Position numbers and translations under genes: made by a program. The notes under the pieces are model-generated. The model was not told the origin of the DNA. It worked only from the letters and a program-made list of their open reading frames with translations, and searched no databases. DNA of 64,000 bases from Planctomycetota bacterium (lineage in GTDB: Bacteria > Planctomycetota > UBA11346). Numbering within the stretch: the first letter of the stretch is position 1; each line of letters opens with the position of its first letter. The stretch lies in assembly GCA_014193115.1 (NCBI GenBank), contig BJHQ01000001.1, forward strand, positions 434,001-498,000, in the 5' to 3' direction. This document shows positions 50,956-58,573 of the stretch, piece by piece.

Positions 50956-51195
50956 ATGGTTCCTTCGTAGCCGGTACGGGTGTCCGGAACCTTAGAAAGG
51001 ATGCGTTACCTGACAAGTCGATGGAGCGTCGATCCGCACCTCGTCCGCACCAGGCGCATCTTTTCCTATAGCGCGGTCGGTTCGGAGCCCGCAGTGCTTC
51101 GCTGGATGTTCTTCCGACATTCTTCTGCCCACATCCAGACCTCATCTCGTCTTTCGATTCACTGGAACGGTGCAGACGAACCACACGAGGATTCC

Positions 51196-52095
51196 ATGCC
51201 CTCCATCCCACGCCTCCATCACCTCTCACTGACTCTGCTGGCCATCGCTGCCGGAGGAGCCCTGATCATTGCCGGCTGCAACGGCGATGGCGGTGGCAAC
51301 AACGATAGCGGAAGCAACGGTCCGATCGATACCTCCGTGGTGTCATCCCCGACCCTGGTGGGACGGGCGGTCCTGCCGGCGGCGACGTTCGCTCCCGGCC
51401 CGAGCTGCGGCTACCAGATCACCCCGGCAATCAACAACGGTGTCCCCAGCCCGTTCTTCGACCGTCAGCCGGTTCAGGGCTTCTCGGCGGTGCTCGCCGA
51501 TCCCGACCAGGCCGGCGTCTATTGGGCGATGTGCGACAATGGCTTTGGAGCATTGGAGAACAGCGCTGATTTCGAATTGCGCGTGTACCGCATCCAGCCC
51601 AACTTCAAAACCAGCACCAACACCAGGGCCGCCGCCGGCGGCATCGATGTCCTCGGCTTTTTCGCACTGCGCGACCCGAACAAGAAAATCCCGTTCACCA
51701 TTACCAACTTCTTCTCTGCCGATCGGATCCTGACTGGCGCTGATTTCGACATCGAATCGATGCAGCGCGGTAGCGATGGAACCCTGTGGTTTGGCGACGA
51801 GTTCGGCCCCTTCCTGATCCACACCAGCGCCGACGGCGTGGTGCTGGAGGCGCCCATCGCCCTGCCCGACAGCGACAATGCCGGCAAGCAGATCCGTTCG
51901 CCGCAGAATCCGCTGACCGAGGAGGCCAGCGCGGTGCGGCTGATGAACGCCGCCCGGGCTCACGCCCGGCGCAACGGCGGCACCAGGACGCCGGTGTTCT
52001 CGCCTTACCATGTGATGCTCAAAGACGGCAACACCGCCAACGAGACATTGGCTGGACGATCCCAGGTTGCTTTTGCAACCTGGGATTTTTCATGA
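51196..52095 (+). CDS. Phytase-like esterase lipoprotein, apparently C-terminally truncated
   Basis: A 299-residue lipoprotein (lipobox IIAGC28). It has the start of the phytase-like esterase domain: VQGFSAVLADPDQAGVYWAMCDNGFG, DFDIESMQRGSDGTLWFGDEFGPFLIHTSADG. Family members continue for another 100-300 residues with further beta blades; this one ends soon after SPYHVMLKDGNTANETL. The final ten codons (RSQVAFATWDFS) are encoded by a perfect hairpin plus T-run at 52059-52090, a transcription terminator. So the gene looks cut short and capped by a terminator. Start ATG 51196 has CGAGG upstream. Probably inactive. Confidence 0.75.
   Translation: MPSIPRLHHLSLTLLAIAAGGALIIAGCNGDGGGNNDSGSNGPIDTSVVSSPTLVGRAVLPAATFAPGPSCGYQITPAINNGVPSPFFDRQPVQGFSAVLADPDQAGVYWAMCDNGFGALENSADFELRVYRIQPNFKTSTNTRAAAGGIDVLGFFALRDPNKKIPFTITNFFSADRILTGADFDIESMQRGSDGTLWFGDEFGPFLIHTSADGVVLEAPIALPDSDNAGKQIRSPQNPLTEEASAVRLMNAARAHARRNGGTRTPVFSPYHVMLKDGNTANETLAGRSQVAFATWDFS
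52059..52090 (+). terminator. Rho-independent terminator overlapping the end of the truncated esterase ORF
   Basis: Perfect 12-bp stem ATCCCAGGTTGC / GCAACCTGGGAT with a TTTT loop, followed at once by TTTT. The ORF continues through it and stops at TGA 52093-52095. Confidence 0.85.
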
Positions 52096-52264
52096 GAAAT
52101 TCACGACAGCTTCATGGAAACGATTGACGCGAAGACCATCCCCCGAAGCAAAACGAACGTTTGCCTTGAGGTGTTCGGTCTGCCTGACACTTGGGCCTGT
52201 TGACCGGCGCCGAGGCGCAGCCACATGATGAAGCCAGTCCCGCCGCTCATCCCCGAGGTCCGCC

Positions 52265-52786
52265 ATGTCCCGCTCTGCCCATCCATTCCTCGCCCCTCTG
52301 CTCCGCGCCGTGGTCAATGATCGCCAGGTGGCCGAACGCCTGCTTGCCGATAACCCGCACTTGGTCCAGCTGCGCGATGGGCGTGGCCAGACTGCCCTGC
52401 ACCTGCTCGCCCAACGCGGCGAAGCCAATGCGGTGGTTTTCCTGATTGAACGGGGTGCCGAGGTCGATCCGCGCAATGATTTTGGCTCCACGGCCTTGAT
52501 CGACGCAGCGAAGGCCGGGCACCTGGACGTGGTCCAGATCCTTGCCGACCACGGCGCCAACCTGTCGGCCCGGGAGCGCAGCGGCGACACTGCCCTGGCC
52601 GGAGCTGCCCTGTGCGGCCAGACCAACGTGGTGGAGGAATTGCTGATCCGCTTGGCGGACCGCCCCGAAGGCGATCTCAATCCGCATTTCGACGATTTTT
52701 CTGCGGCCGCCGTCGCCTGCTGCAATCAGCCCATCACCGGCCTGCTCGCCCGTCGTGGCCTGCGCAGCCTGGCGCTGGCCGCGTGA
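52265..52786 (+). CDS. Ankyrin repeat protein
   Basis: A 173-residue protein with four ankyrin repeats. Two are clear: DGRGQTALHLLAQRGEANAVVFLIERGAEVD and DFGSTALIDAAKAGHLDVVQILADHGANL; then SGDTALAGAALCGQTNVVEELLIR and a shorter one. No signal or membrane segment, so cytoplasmic. Ankyrin stacks bind proteins; no partner can be inferred. Followed by an R2 repeat. Confidence 0.85.
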   Translation: MSRSAHPFLAPLLRAVVNDRQVAERLLADNPHLVQLRDGRGQTALHLLAQRGEANAVVFLIERGAEVDPRNDFGSTALIDAAKAGHLDVVQILADHGANLSARERSGDTALAGAALCGQTNVVEELLIRLADRPEGDLNPHFDDFSAAAVACCNQPITGLLARRGLRSLALAA

Positions 52787-52809
52787 CCTGTCCCGATGAA
52801 CCCAATTGG

Positions 52810-52887
52810 GAACCGCCAAGACGCCAAAGCTCCTTTCGTTAGCGGAGCATCGCGTCTATTTTTCTAGGCACCTTGGCGATTCATCTG
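52810..52887 (+). repeat. Dispersed repeat family R2, copy C (short form)
   Basis: 78 bp with ends GAACCGCCAAGACGCCAAAG and CCTTGGCGATTCATCTG. The interior is shorter than in copies A and B and keeps only AGCGGAGCAT-like sequence. Lies just after the ankyrin gene. Confidence 0.75.
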
Positions 52888-53021
52888 GGTTTTCAAAAGC
52901 AATAGCAAGCGACCATCCCTGGCGAGCGCGGCAACATGTGGATCATTCACGCCGCCCTGCCTGACGGGAGGGCGGCGGATTGTCGATTGGTTCGGCAGAC
53001 ACAAGGACGTACGCTTATTTC

Positions 53022-54653
53022 ATGAGCACCGCGGACCCCAGCCAGTTCTCTGACGACCAGGAACCCGAAGACGATCAGGATTTGGAAGATCAAGAAGACG
53101 GCGAACAAGCCGATGAGCGACGGCAATCAGTCGGCTGGGTCGGCTGGCTGATCTCCGGTGGAGTGCACGCCGCCCTGATCCTGATCATGGCCGCAATCGT
53201 GGTCGGCGCCCAGATCATCCAGCAGGACCCGCCGGCGGTGCGGGTGGCGGTGATCGAGACCCCGCCGAAAAAAGAGGAAAAACCCAAGGACCGCGCCCTG
53301 CAAGAGACGGTCGAGGTCAACATCGTCAGCGAGACCGAGACCCCGAATCCGGTCACTGCGCTGGAAATGCCAGTGGAAAAACTGGAGAGCGAAGACGAGT
53401 CCGACGCCAAGGACGCCAAGGGTCGCGAAGAAGCCGTGGCCAACAGCGAAATGGGCGGCCAGGGCGCGTTCATGGCGATCGGCGCCGGCGGCGGATCCTC
53501 GGGCATGTTCGGCAAGCGCACCGGCGGCGGCCGCAAGCGAGCGGTGGGCCTCTATGGCGGATCGAAAGGCTCGGAAAGCGCGGTCGAGGCCGGCCTGCGC
53601 TGGCTCAAGCGCCACCAGTCGCCCAATGGCGTGTGGGACCCGGTCGGCTATCCCGGCAACTGCGAAGACAATCCCAAGTGCGAACCGGGCAAGGACGTTT
53701 CTGGCGCCAAGAACGCCATGACCGGTTACGCTGTGCTGTGCTTCCTCGGCGCCGGCTATGACCACAAGACGCCCAACAAGTACCGCGATACCGTCAAACG
53801 CGGAGTCGAGTACCTGGTCGCTTCTCAAGCCGCAGATGGTGGTTTTGGACGCAACTATGAAAACGGCATCTGCACCATGGCTCTGGCCGAGGCCTTCGCC
53901 ATGACCGGCGATCCCGATCTGAAGGATCCGGCCCAGCGCGGCATGGACAAGATCTGCGCCACCCAGGCCAATGATCCCAAAGGCAAGGACCCGGCCTATG
54001 ACAAGCTGGGTTGGGACTACGGCGCGCCGAACCCAGGGCGCAATGACTCCTCCGTATCGGGCTGGAATGTCATGGCGCTGAAATCGGGCCTGGCTGCCGG
54101 CCTCGACGTCAAGGGAGGCATCGATGGCTCCAAGCACTGGCTGGAAGTGGTGTGGAAGGCGACCAATCCCGGCTGGGAAACCTTGGATGTCTACAAAGGC
54201 GAATCGAAGTTCCCCTACACCTATGACGGAAACGCCGGAACCGCTGGCGGCCACACGAACCTGGCCTGCGTCGGCATGGTCGCCTGCGTCTTCCTCGGCC
54301 ACCACTCAGGCGATGTGATGCTGGAAACCCTGGCTAATTTCGTGATGAGCAAGCAGACCCCCGCCGCATGGGCCAACGTTAATCTGTACTACACCTACTA
54401 CAACACGCTTGGCGTCTTCCAGGTCGGCGGCGAAAAGTGGAAGACCTGGAACGGCGTGGTCCGCGACCTGTTCGTGAACAACCAGCGCAAAGGCGAAGGC
54501 TGTTTCGACGGCTCATGGAACTGGGACGATTCCGGTAAGTTCCACGGCATCGAAATCGGGCGGATCATCTCCACCGTCTACAGCATCCTCAGCCTCGAAG
54601 TCTATTACCGCTACGACCAGGTCGCCGGCAAGCCGGCGAAAAAAGGCCCCTGA
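53022..54653 (+). CDS. Membrane-anchored prenyltransferase/terpene-cyclase-like toroid protein
   Basis: A 543-residue protein. Residues 1-35 are very acidic and cytoplasmic, 38-65 one membrane helix (VGWLISGGVHAALILIMAAIVVG), 70-150 charged, and a Gly-rich stretch (GAFMAIGAGGGSSGMFG) leads into an alpha/alpha toroid. The toroid repeats have the form ESAVEAGLRWLKRHQSPNGVWDPV, YRDTVKRGVEYLVASQAADGGFG and so on, as in squalene-cyclase-like proteins. No DxDD cyclase motif is seen, so catalysis is not supported. The family is widespread in Planctomycetes, often near ExbB/ExbD genes. Start ATG 53022 chosen over upstream TTG 52980. Confidence 0.82.
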   Translation: MSTADPSQFSDDQEPEDDQDLEDQEDGEQADERRQSVGWVGWLISGGVHAALILIMAAIVVGAQIIQQDPPAVRVAVIETPPKKEEKPKDRALQETVEVNIVSETETPNPVTALEMPVEKLESEDESDAKDAKGREEAVANSEMGGQGAFMAIGAGGGSSGMFGKRTGGGRKRAVGLYGGSKGSESAVEAGLRWLKRHQSPNGVWDPVGYPGNCEDNPKCEPGKDVSGAKNAMTGYAVLCFLGAGYDHKTPNKYRDTVKRGVEYLVASQAADGGFGRNYENGICTMALAEAFAMTGDPDLKDPAQRGMDKICATQANDPKGKDPAYDKLGWDYGAPNPGRNDSSVSGWNVMALKSGLAAGLDVKGGIDGSKHWLEVVWKATNPGWETLDVYKGESKFPYTYDGNAGTAGGHTNLACVGMVACVFLGHHSGDVMLETLANFVMSKQTPAAWANVNLYYTYYNTLGVFQVGGEKWKTWNGVVRDLFVNNQRKGEGCFDGSWNWDDSGKFHGIEIGRIISTVYSILSLEVYYRYDQVAGKPAKKGP

Positions 54654-54699
54654 ACTTCCGAGCTATTCCGAGCTAGCCGGAGCCCGGCTGCTGCTGGCG

Positions 54700-54762
54700 G
54701 ACCAGGAGGCCCGGCATTGAGACCAGGAAGCCCGGCATTGGGACCAGGAGGTCCGAAGGCCA
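54700..54762 (+). repeat. Short 21-bp tandem repeat between toroid gene and ssb
   Basis: Three 21-bp units starting GACCAGGA at 54700, 54721 and 54742; the first two differ at two positions, the third is more diverged. A shorter TTCCGAGCTA repeat lies just upstream (54657-54676). No coding or terminator signal is clear here. Confidence 0.65.
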
Positions 54763-54833
54763 GGCCCCCCGAACCCCGGCCTGTTGACGCCGTGGCAGTC
54801 GACTCGCTTAGCAGCCTTGCAGCGGGCAGCATC

Positions 54834-55274
54834 TCAGAATGGCGGTTCCTCCTCGGCGCTGGCCGGGAGCAGGACTTCGTTCGCGGGTTCCCCTGACGGC
54901 GCTTCGGATTGGCCGTCGGCCGTCTTGGGCCGGTCGCCGGGGCGGCTGAGGAACTGGATGGTGTCGATCACGACCTTGAGCCGGCTGCGGCGCTGGCCGT
55001 CCTTGTCCTGCCAGGCGTCCAATTTCAGCCGGCCCTCGGCATAGACCGGGCTGCCCTTGGTCAGGTACTGGCCGGTCAGCTCGGCGGTGCGGCCCCAGGC
55101 TTCGCAGTCGATGAAGGCGGCTTCCTCCTTGGTTTCGCCTTCCGGGGTCTTCCATCGGCGATTGACGGCGATGGCGAAGACCGCGACTCGGCGCTGATTG
55201 CCGCCGATCAGTTTGACCTCGGGCGCACGGGTCAGGTGGCCGGCGAGGACGACGTGGTTGAGGTTGAGGGACAT
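54834..55274 (-). CDS. ssb: Single-stranded DNA-binding protein
   Basis: A 146-residue SSB with one OB fold: NLNHVVLAGHLTRAPEVKLI, VAVFAIAVNRRWKTPEGE, AAFIDCEAWGRTAELTGQYLTKGSPVYAEGRLKLDAW, and the acidic C-terminal tip EEEPPF that recruits partner proteins. Its ribosome site ACGGAG (six bases before ATG 55274) lies in the 3' arm of a strong inverted repeat (55281-55321). It follows the copper genes by 77 bases on the same strand. Confidence 0.92.
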   Translation of the reverse strand: MSLNLNHVVLAGHLTRAPEVKLIGGNQRRVAVFAIAVNRRWKTPEGETKEEAAFIDCEAWGRTAELTGQYLTKGSPVYAEGRLKLDAWQDKDGQRRSRLKVVIDTIQFLSRPGDRPKTADGQSEAPSGEPANEVLLPASAEEEPPF

Positions 55275-55280
55275 GGCGTG

Positions 55281-55321
55281 CTCCGTAGGTGATGGGTTCG
55301 TATATACCCATTCCTACGGAG
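55281..55321 (-). promoter_or_regulatory. Inverted repeat that contains the ssb ribosome binding site
   Basis: On the minus strand CTCCGTAGG (55321-55313) pairs with CCTACGGAG (55289-55281); inside, ATGGGT pairs with ACCCAT around an AT-rich loop TATACGA. The second arm contains the GGAG six bases before the ssb ATG. In RNA it would hide the ribosome site. In DNA the same palindrome surrounds a TATATA that could be a -10 box with TTGCCT upstream, so an operator is the alternative. Confidence 0.75.
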
Positions 55322-55351
55322 AGGCAAGGTCCGTGTTGACCCTATCTGACC

Positions 55352-55921
55352 CTATCGCGATGAGGCGGCGATGTCGGCGAATTCCCGGGCTCCGACCGGG
55401 CCGACCACGGCCTGGACCTGGCGCGGACCAGCCTTGGTGAAGACCAGGGTCAAGGCCAGGTGCTCGCCGGCGACCAGCGGCCCGCGCAGGCCGAGCAGCA
55501 TGACGTGCTGGCCGCCCGGCTTGAGCACCGCGGCTCCTCCAGCCGGCACCAGAATGCGCTCCACCGCGACCATCCGGGCGACGCCGTCCTGCTCGCGGAT
55601 TTCGTGCAATTGGCAGAGATCGGCGCGGTCACAGCTGGCTCCGGCAAGGGCGTCGGCCGGGCCGTCGTTGCGTATGGTCAGGTAGACACCGGCGGCCTTG
55701 GCGCTCGCCGTCGTGGCCCGGGCCCAGACCGCCTCGACCACCACCGACGAGGTGGAGACCGGGGCCGGGCTGGCGGAGCTGGACGATCCGGCCGAGCCGC
55801 CAGCCGCAACCGCTGCGGTCGAGCTGCCAGCAGCAGCGTCGGCGGCGCAGGCATCGCAGTGGGGCTCGGCCGCTGCGGCGAGAGCGCAGCTCAGCAGAAG
55901 AACATGAAGGTAATTGGTCAT
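55352..55921 (-). CDS. PCu(A)C-type periplasmic copper chaperone
   Basis: A 189-residue secreted protein with signal MTNYLHVLLLSCALAAA and a low-complexity Ala/Ser/Gly linker with a CDAC pair at 22-25. The copper site H-x10-M-x21-H-x-M is present: H106 (LHEIREQDGVARM), M117, H139 and M141 (GGQHVMLL). PCuAC delivers Cu(I) to the CuA/CuB sites of cytochrome oxidase together with SCO, whose gene lies seven bases upstream. A repeated TGACCCTATC (55337-55356) overlaps its stop codon. Confidence 0.87.
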   Translation of the reverse strand: MTNYLHVLLLSCALAAAAEPHCDACAADAAAGSSTAAVAAGGSAGSSSSASPAPVSTSSVVVEAVWARATTASAKAAGVYLTIRNDGPADALAGASCDRADLCQLHEIREQDGVARMVAVERILVPAGGAAVLKPGGQHVMLLGLRGPLVAGEHLALTLVFTKAGPRQVQAVVGPVGAREFADIAASSR

Positions 55922-55928
55922 GGCGGGC

Positions 55929-56546
55929 TCAGAGCAGGCGGCGGATGAGGTCGGTTGCGACCGGGATGGGAGTTTCCGCGCCCAAAGTTGCGCACCACCG
56001 GCCGTCGCGGTCGAGGACGTACATCTGGGTCGAATGGTCGATCAGGTACCAGGCCGGATCTGGCGCCACCGCATCGCTGCGCCGATAGCTTGCGCCAAAT
56101 GACTTGGCGGCGGCGGCGACCTGGGCCGGCGTGCCGGTGGCGCCGATCAGGCGCGGATGGAAGCAGCTCACGAACTCCCGCAGTTTCTCAGGCGTATCGC
56201 GTTCAGGATCGACGCTGATGAACAGCGCGGTGACCCGCTCCGCATCTGGCCCGAGCACGGTCAGGATTTTCGCGAGGTGCCCGAGGTGGGTCGGGCACAC
56301 ATCTGGGCAGAAGGTGAAGCCGAAGAACACGATCGCCGGACGTCCGCGCAGCGCTGATAAATCCAGGGGTTTCCCGTGGTGGTCGATCAAGATGGCGGTG
56401 CGCGGGAGCGGATCGATCGGCGGCGGCGGAGCCCGCTTGGCCACACCGATCCAGGCGAGCAGGGATCCGACCACCGCCCCAGCCAGGGCCAGGAGCGCCA
56501 CCGCCACCAGGTTCCGCCTCACCAGCCGAGCTCCGCCGCGGTCCAC
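55929..56546 (-). CDS. SCO1/SenC family copper-binding redox protein
   Basis: A 205-residue membrane-anchored thioredoxin-fold protein. Helix: VAVALLALAGAVVGSLLAWIG. Copper ligands are C80 and C84 (FTFCPDVCPTH) and H171 (LIDHSTQMY). SCO proteins load CuA of cytochrome oxidase. The start overlaps the cytochrome gene by 28 bases, and PCuAC follows by seven. The three genes form a copper delivery and electron transfer unit; the oxidase itself is not in the window. Confidence 0.9.
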   Translation of the reverse strand: MDRGGARLVRRNLVAVALLALAGAVVGSLLAWIGVAKRAPPPPIDPLPRTAILIDHHGKPLDLSALRGRPAIVFFGFTFCPDVCPTHLGHLAKILTVLGPDAERVTALFISVDPERDTPEKLREFVSCFHPRLIGATGTPAQVAAAAKSFGASYRRSDAVAPDPAWYLIDHSTQMYVLDRDGRWCATLGAETPIPVATDLIRRLL

Positions 56547-56983
56547 TGTCCGGAGTGGGATGCGGCGCGTTCCGCTGTCACCGCCGCTGGTTCGACCGGA
56601 GAGCCCGCATTGCCCCAGGTCTGACGGACGTAGGTCAGCACCGCGGCGATCTCGGCGTCGCTGAGTTGCTGGGCGAAACCGACCATCGGCATCTTGGCTC
56701 CTCCGCGCAGGCCGTGGAGCACCACCCGGATCAGCGGGCGCGGATCGCCGACCACCCGGGGATTTCCAGCCAATCCCGGCGTCATCCCGGACACGCCGAG
56801 CCCGCCGACACCGTGGCAGGCTTGGCAGCGGGCATAGATCCGCTGGCCAAGTTCAGGTCCGGCAACCGCCGGCGAAACCGCTGGCGGAGCCGCCTGCGAT
56901 GTTGCCGGCGACAGCAACCAGGCAGCGATGGCCGCGCTGGCCACGACCACGACGAGAAGCAGCACCCAACGCATGGCCGGCAC
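56519..56983 (-). CDS. Membrane-anchored c-type cytochrome
   Basis: A 154-residue protein with an N-terminal helix (WVLLLVVVVASAAIAAWLL) that may be a signal or anchor. The haem site is C53-QA-C56-H57 and the axial Met is M98 or M100 in GGAKMPMVGF. The end GFAQQLSDAEIAAVLTYVRQTWGN is typical of class I cytochromes used with oxidases. First gene of the SCO/PCuAC unit. Confidence 0.88.
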   Translation of the reverse strand: MPAMRWVLLLVVVVASAAIAAWLLSPATSQAAPPAVSPAVAGPELGQRIYARCQACHGVGGLGVSGMTPGLAGNPRVVGDPRPLIRVVLHGLRGGAKMPMVGFAQQLSDAEIAAVLTYVRQTWGNAGSPVEPAAVTAERAASHSGQWTAAELGW

Positions 56984-57099
56984 GGTGCGCAGATCACCGC
57001 GCCGGCAATGGCTGTTTCTTCAGAACTTCAGCCTGATGCCACCGGTGCATCGCGAACGACCCGGCCAGCGGGTCGCACTTGAATAGCATAGGTGAATAG

Positions 57100-57141
57100 C
57101 CGAGCTTTTCCTGGATTTTTTGCGTCTTGGCGGTTCATCCG
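57100..57141 (+). repeat. Dispersed repeat family R2, copy D (half copy)
   Basis: Only the right end is recognisable: TTTTCCTGGATTTTTTGCG then TCTTGGCGGTTCATCCG. The left end is degenerate or missing. Lies beyond the 3' end of the transaldolase gene, upstream of the cytochrome start. Confidence 0.6.
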
Positions 57142-57161
57142 CTTGTTCAAGGTCGTTCCGT

Positions 57162-58412
57162 TCAGGCCGCGATGAACCGCCGGATGCGGTCGTCGAGGGC
57201 GGTCTGATCGACGGTGAAGCTGCCCAGCGCGGCAGCAGTGAGCAGGCTGTCGACGCCGGCGGTGCCGGCGGCGATCCGCGTTGCCCAGCGGGCGTGCTTG
57301 GGAATCTTGCCATCGCTGGTCACAGCCGCGGATTCCTCAGTGGAAAAAGCCGGGAACAGATCGCCCAGGCCGTGGGCCGCGGCCCGGGCGACCAGATCGC
57401 CGGGCGTGGCCGGCGGTTTGGATTCCAGGCTGTCGGCCAGGGCCAGGCATTCCGGCGTGATCTGCCACAGAGCTTCAAGGCCTTGCTGACCAGCGACTAC
57501 GACCGCTGGATCGTCGCCGGTGCGGTCGCGGACCGCGCCGCCGGCGGCCTGGGCCTCGGCCGCCGCCTTGCCCGGCATGGTATGGACATCGACCCCGGCG
57601 AGATCGGCGACCTGCTTGCCGGAACGCATGCTCGCCGCGATCTGCAAGGTCGCGACCTGGCGTCCGGCGCTGCGGCTGCGCACCGCACGCTGGCTGGCCA
57701 GGGTGACCTTCTCGCCCACGTCCTTGCCGTCGCCCAGGCCGTTGTCCGCGACATAGGCGTTCAACCGGCCGAGGAACACGTTGACGTAGCTCGGCGCGGC
57801 GATCGCAGTCGCGATCAGGTTCTGCCGGGCCGAAAACCCCAAGGTGAAATTCACCGGAATACCGTCGGCGCGAAGTTGCCGGGTGGCGAGCAGCCCGGCC
57901 GGAGTGAGCGGGACCTTGACGATGAAATGCTCTGGGCAGATAGCGAAATAACGTCGGCCGAAGGCCACCGAACGCTCGACGTCGTTGGACAGATCGGTGT
58001 GCAGTTCGACCGAGACCCGGCCACCGAAGCGGCTGGCCAGGCGCAGGCCGTGATGGGCGTTGAGCAAAAACGCGATCTCGACCACCTGGTCCTGGGCCGG
58101 CAGCTGACGGACCAGGGCGTGGGTCTCGCGCACCAGACCGTCGTACAGGCCCTTCTGCACTTCCTTGTTGAGCAACGTGTTGTTGGTGGTCAGGGCCGAA
58201 AACGACGCGCACCACAGCCGGCCGGCCTCGTCGAGATCGCCGGTGTCGAGCCACGACCGGGTGCCGGTGGCGGCGATCCCGCGCCAAAACGGTTGGTCCG
58301 GAGCTGGGACCCGGTCGGCGCCAAAGGCCACTCCGCGCCAAGCGAGTTCGTGCAGCGATCGGGCGAGAGAGCCCGGAGCAGCGATGGGACGGGAGGCGGG
58401 GAAGTGGCTCAT
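57162..58412 (-). CDS. Transaldolase-family protein
   Basis: A 416-residue protein with a transaldolase (beta/alpha) barrel. The Schiff-base lysine is K166 in EHFIVKVPLTPAGLLA; the substrate region SWLDTGDLDEAGRLW and SFSALTTNNTLLNKEV, and VNFTLGFSARQNLIA are also conserved. It is longer than the usual 220 or 320 residues because of an extended C-terminal helical part; that resembles plant/cyanobacterial-type long forms. It acts in the non-oxidative pentose phosphate pathway by transferring a three-carbon unit. Confidence 0.85.
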   Translation of the reverse strand: MSHFPASRPIAAPGSLARSLHELAWRGVAFGADRVPAPDQPFWRGIAATGTRSWLDTGDLDEAGRLWCASFSALTTNNTLLNKEVQKGLYDGLVRETHALVRQLPAQDQVVEIAFLLNAHHGLRLASRFGGRVSVELHTDLSNDVERSVAFGRRYFAICPEHFIVKVPLTPAGLLATRQLRADGIPVNFTLGFSARQNLIATAIAAPSYVNVFLGRLNAYVADNGLGDGKDVGEKVTLASQRAVRSRSAGRQVATLQIAASMRSGKQVADLAGVDVHTMPGKAAAEAQAAGGAVRDRTGDDPAVVVAGQQGLEALWQITPECLALADSLESKPPATPGDLVARAAAHGLGDLFPAFSTEESAAVTSDGKIPKHARWATRIAAGTAGVDSLLTAAALGSFTVDQTALDDRIRRFIAA

Positions 58413-58573
58413 GGCAGGTCCGGGAGAGGCGGATGGAGGCGTGCCCGATGGTTGGGCTGAGCCTGGTCAGGATACGGCCATTTGGCGGGCGGCGCAGCTC
58501 GCGCAAGCGGGCTGGCTGGCTGGGAGAGACATGCGGCGGGACTGGAGCGCAGTAGAGCGCCACGGCCCGCGGT

